64,000 bases of DNA from Anoplopoma fimbria. Lineage: Eukaryota > Chordata > Actinopteri > Perciformes > Anoplopomatidae. A model generated the notes under the pieces. It worked only from the letters and a program-made list of their open reading frames with translations. It ran no database searches and had not been told where the DNA came from. The position numbers and the translations under genes are program-made. The stretch is taken from contig NC_072460.1 in assembly GCF_027596085.1 (NCBI RefSeq), forward strand, positions 11,079,326 through 11,143,325, written 5' to 3'. Below, piece by piece: positions 63,101 through 64,000 of the stretch; within the stretch, counting starts at the first letter, position 1, and each line of letters opens with the position of its first letter.

Positions 63101-64000
63101 TACAAACTACTTGCACAGGACTAATGTGATGTGGGCAACACAATGAATTAGTCTCCCACCAAACTATTTTTTTTTCCAGTGAGAAAAGTTTGTCCACAGA
63201 AGACATGCCTTCAAAGTTTGTCACAATGCAAAAAGTAAATATGTTTGTATGGCTCAATAAACATTATATGTGCTGCAGCCCTAAATAATTGCATTATTTT
63301 ACGATTCCTAGTTATTTTTAAAAAACATAAATAAATTTGCTCGTCTTAGCAAAGAAAAGATAATGTTCTAAATTTAGTGCGAATATGAGAGCCTTTAGAT
63401 AAATCTTTTCCTACACAAACGATGTTTAGTAAGAACAAGTGCTTTGAATTGAACTTTTAGCCAGGTTACACGTGGGCCTCACATTTGCCACATTTGAGAA
63501 GCTCAAAGCCTTCGGCACTGAAGTGCACTGAACCAGGACCGGTACTGAATGGTACAATACCAAGCTGCATTCTCAAAGCTCCTGCAGGTTTATGCAAAAC
63601 ATTTCAGCTCAATCTTGACCAGTAACCACAAATGAACTAGCCAATGAGGCCGTCTGCCTGTGCCCTTGCCGTCTGGTCTAGTTAAATGCAATTTCCATTG
63701 ATTTGAAAAGCACCATGTCCATTTGTATAGCATTTATCTCCACCTTGATTGATAGAGTTTTACTTTAGAAAGTGTATTTTCCATCCACTGTGAACAAGCA
63801 AATGCCTGCTGGCACAGATCAAACTAAATCTTGTAATTTTTTTAAATAGTCAGACAAATCTGTCACAGCTAAACAACTGTAATTTAGAGAGTGCCGGATC
63901 CAGTTCAGATTGTTATGCCCTCAAATTGAGACAAATTGTGATTTGTGATATTGGCCTATATGTATAAAATTGCCTTGTCTTGACTTTGTGCTGTGAAGCT
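60147..64000 (-). other. clstn1 intron 1 (open at the right edge)
   Basis: AT-rich, with no signal-peptide exon, CpG-rich promoter or other gene recognised on either strand. A fragment of the AATTG-tailed repeat lies at 63920-63975 (TGTGATTTGTGATATTGGCC). Confidence 0.55.
63920..63975 (+). repeat. fragment of the AATTG-tailed fish repeat
   Basis: The segment reads GACAAATTGTGATTTGTGATATTGGCCTAT, matching the end region of the right arm of the inverted pair at 31625-32368, but has lost the AATTG run. Confidence 0.55.

Noticed and set aside
60147..64000. clstn1 signal-peptide exon
   Set aside because: No Met-led hydrophobic segment ending in a phase-1 donor was found on the minus strand; presumed beyond the window.

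Overview
The window is vertebrate nuclear DNA, almost certainly from a ray-finned (probably percomorph-type) fish. Six protein-coding genes are split into many short exons with GT-AG introns, the predicted proteins align with human orthologues over their whole length, and the introns carry typical fish repeats: a tRNA-derived SINE, elements ending in a TGTAA-type tail, hAT-like remnants, an AATTG-tailed element, and long CA and AT microsatellites. I reconstructed the exons by reading splice sites and checking reading phase. The complete CDS models (ube4b, rbp7, nmnat1, lzic) and the nearly complete clstn1 model all close in frame.

Layout, left to right: (1) 2967-~4650, minus strand: the 5' end of kif1b, with the first coding exon and a non-coding exon 1; the rest of the gene lies beyond the left edge. 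(2) 5.5-24.3 kb, minus strand: complete ube4b (ubiquitin chain-elongation factor E4B), 27 constitutive coding exons giving 1180 aa, plus three phase-preserving candidate cassette exons. (3) 26.1-27.7 kb, minus strand: rbp7, a four-exon cellular retinol-binding protein gene. (4) 29.7-34.5 kb, minus strand: nmnat1, the nuclear NAD+ synthase, four coding exons. (5) 34.95-37.45 kb, plus strand: lzic, an ICAT-domain protein, head-to-head with nmnat1 across a compact promoter. (6) 37.9 kb to the right edge, minus strand: clstn1 (calsyntenin-1), 18 coding exons including both candidate splice cassettes. Its signal-peptide exon is not visible and probably lies past 64 kb.

The gene set corresponds to the human 1p36.22 block CLSTN1-CTNNBIP1-LZIC-NMNAT1-RBP7-UBE4B-KIF1B. 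Two differences stand out. No ctnnbip1 lies between lzic and clstn1, and clstn1 points the opposite way relative to lzic compared with human, which places a rearrangement breakpoint in or near 37.46-37.93 kb. The genes do not form one pathway. They are a conserved neighbourhood of neuronal and housekeeping functions: kinesin transport (kif1b; clstn1 is a kinesin-light-chain cargo adaptor), ubiquitin chain extension, retinol binding, NAD+ synthesis and an ICAT-like protein.

I found no prokaryotic-type system, CRISPR array, virus or toxin gene. The items most worth a second look are the alternative-splicing architecture of ube4b (a GC-AG donor and three cassettes), a ~74-bp tandem duplication that copies the rbp7 start codon, a ~190-bp-arm inverted repeat in an nmnat1 intron, the synteny break beside lzic, and two SINE-like elements that share a core but have different tails.
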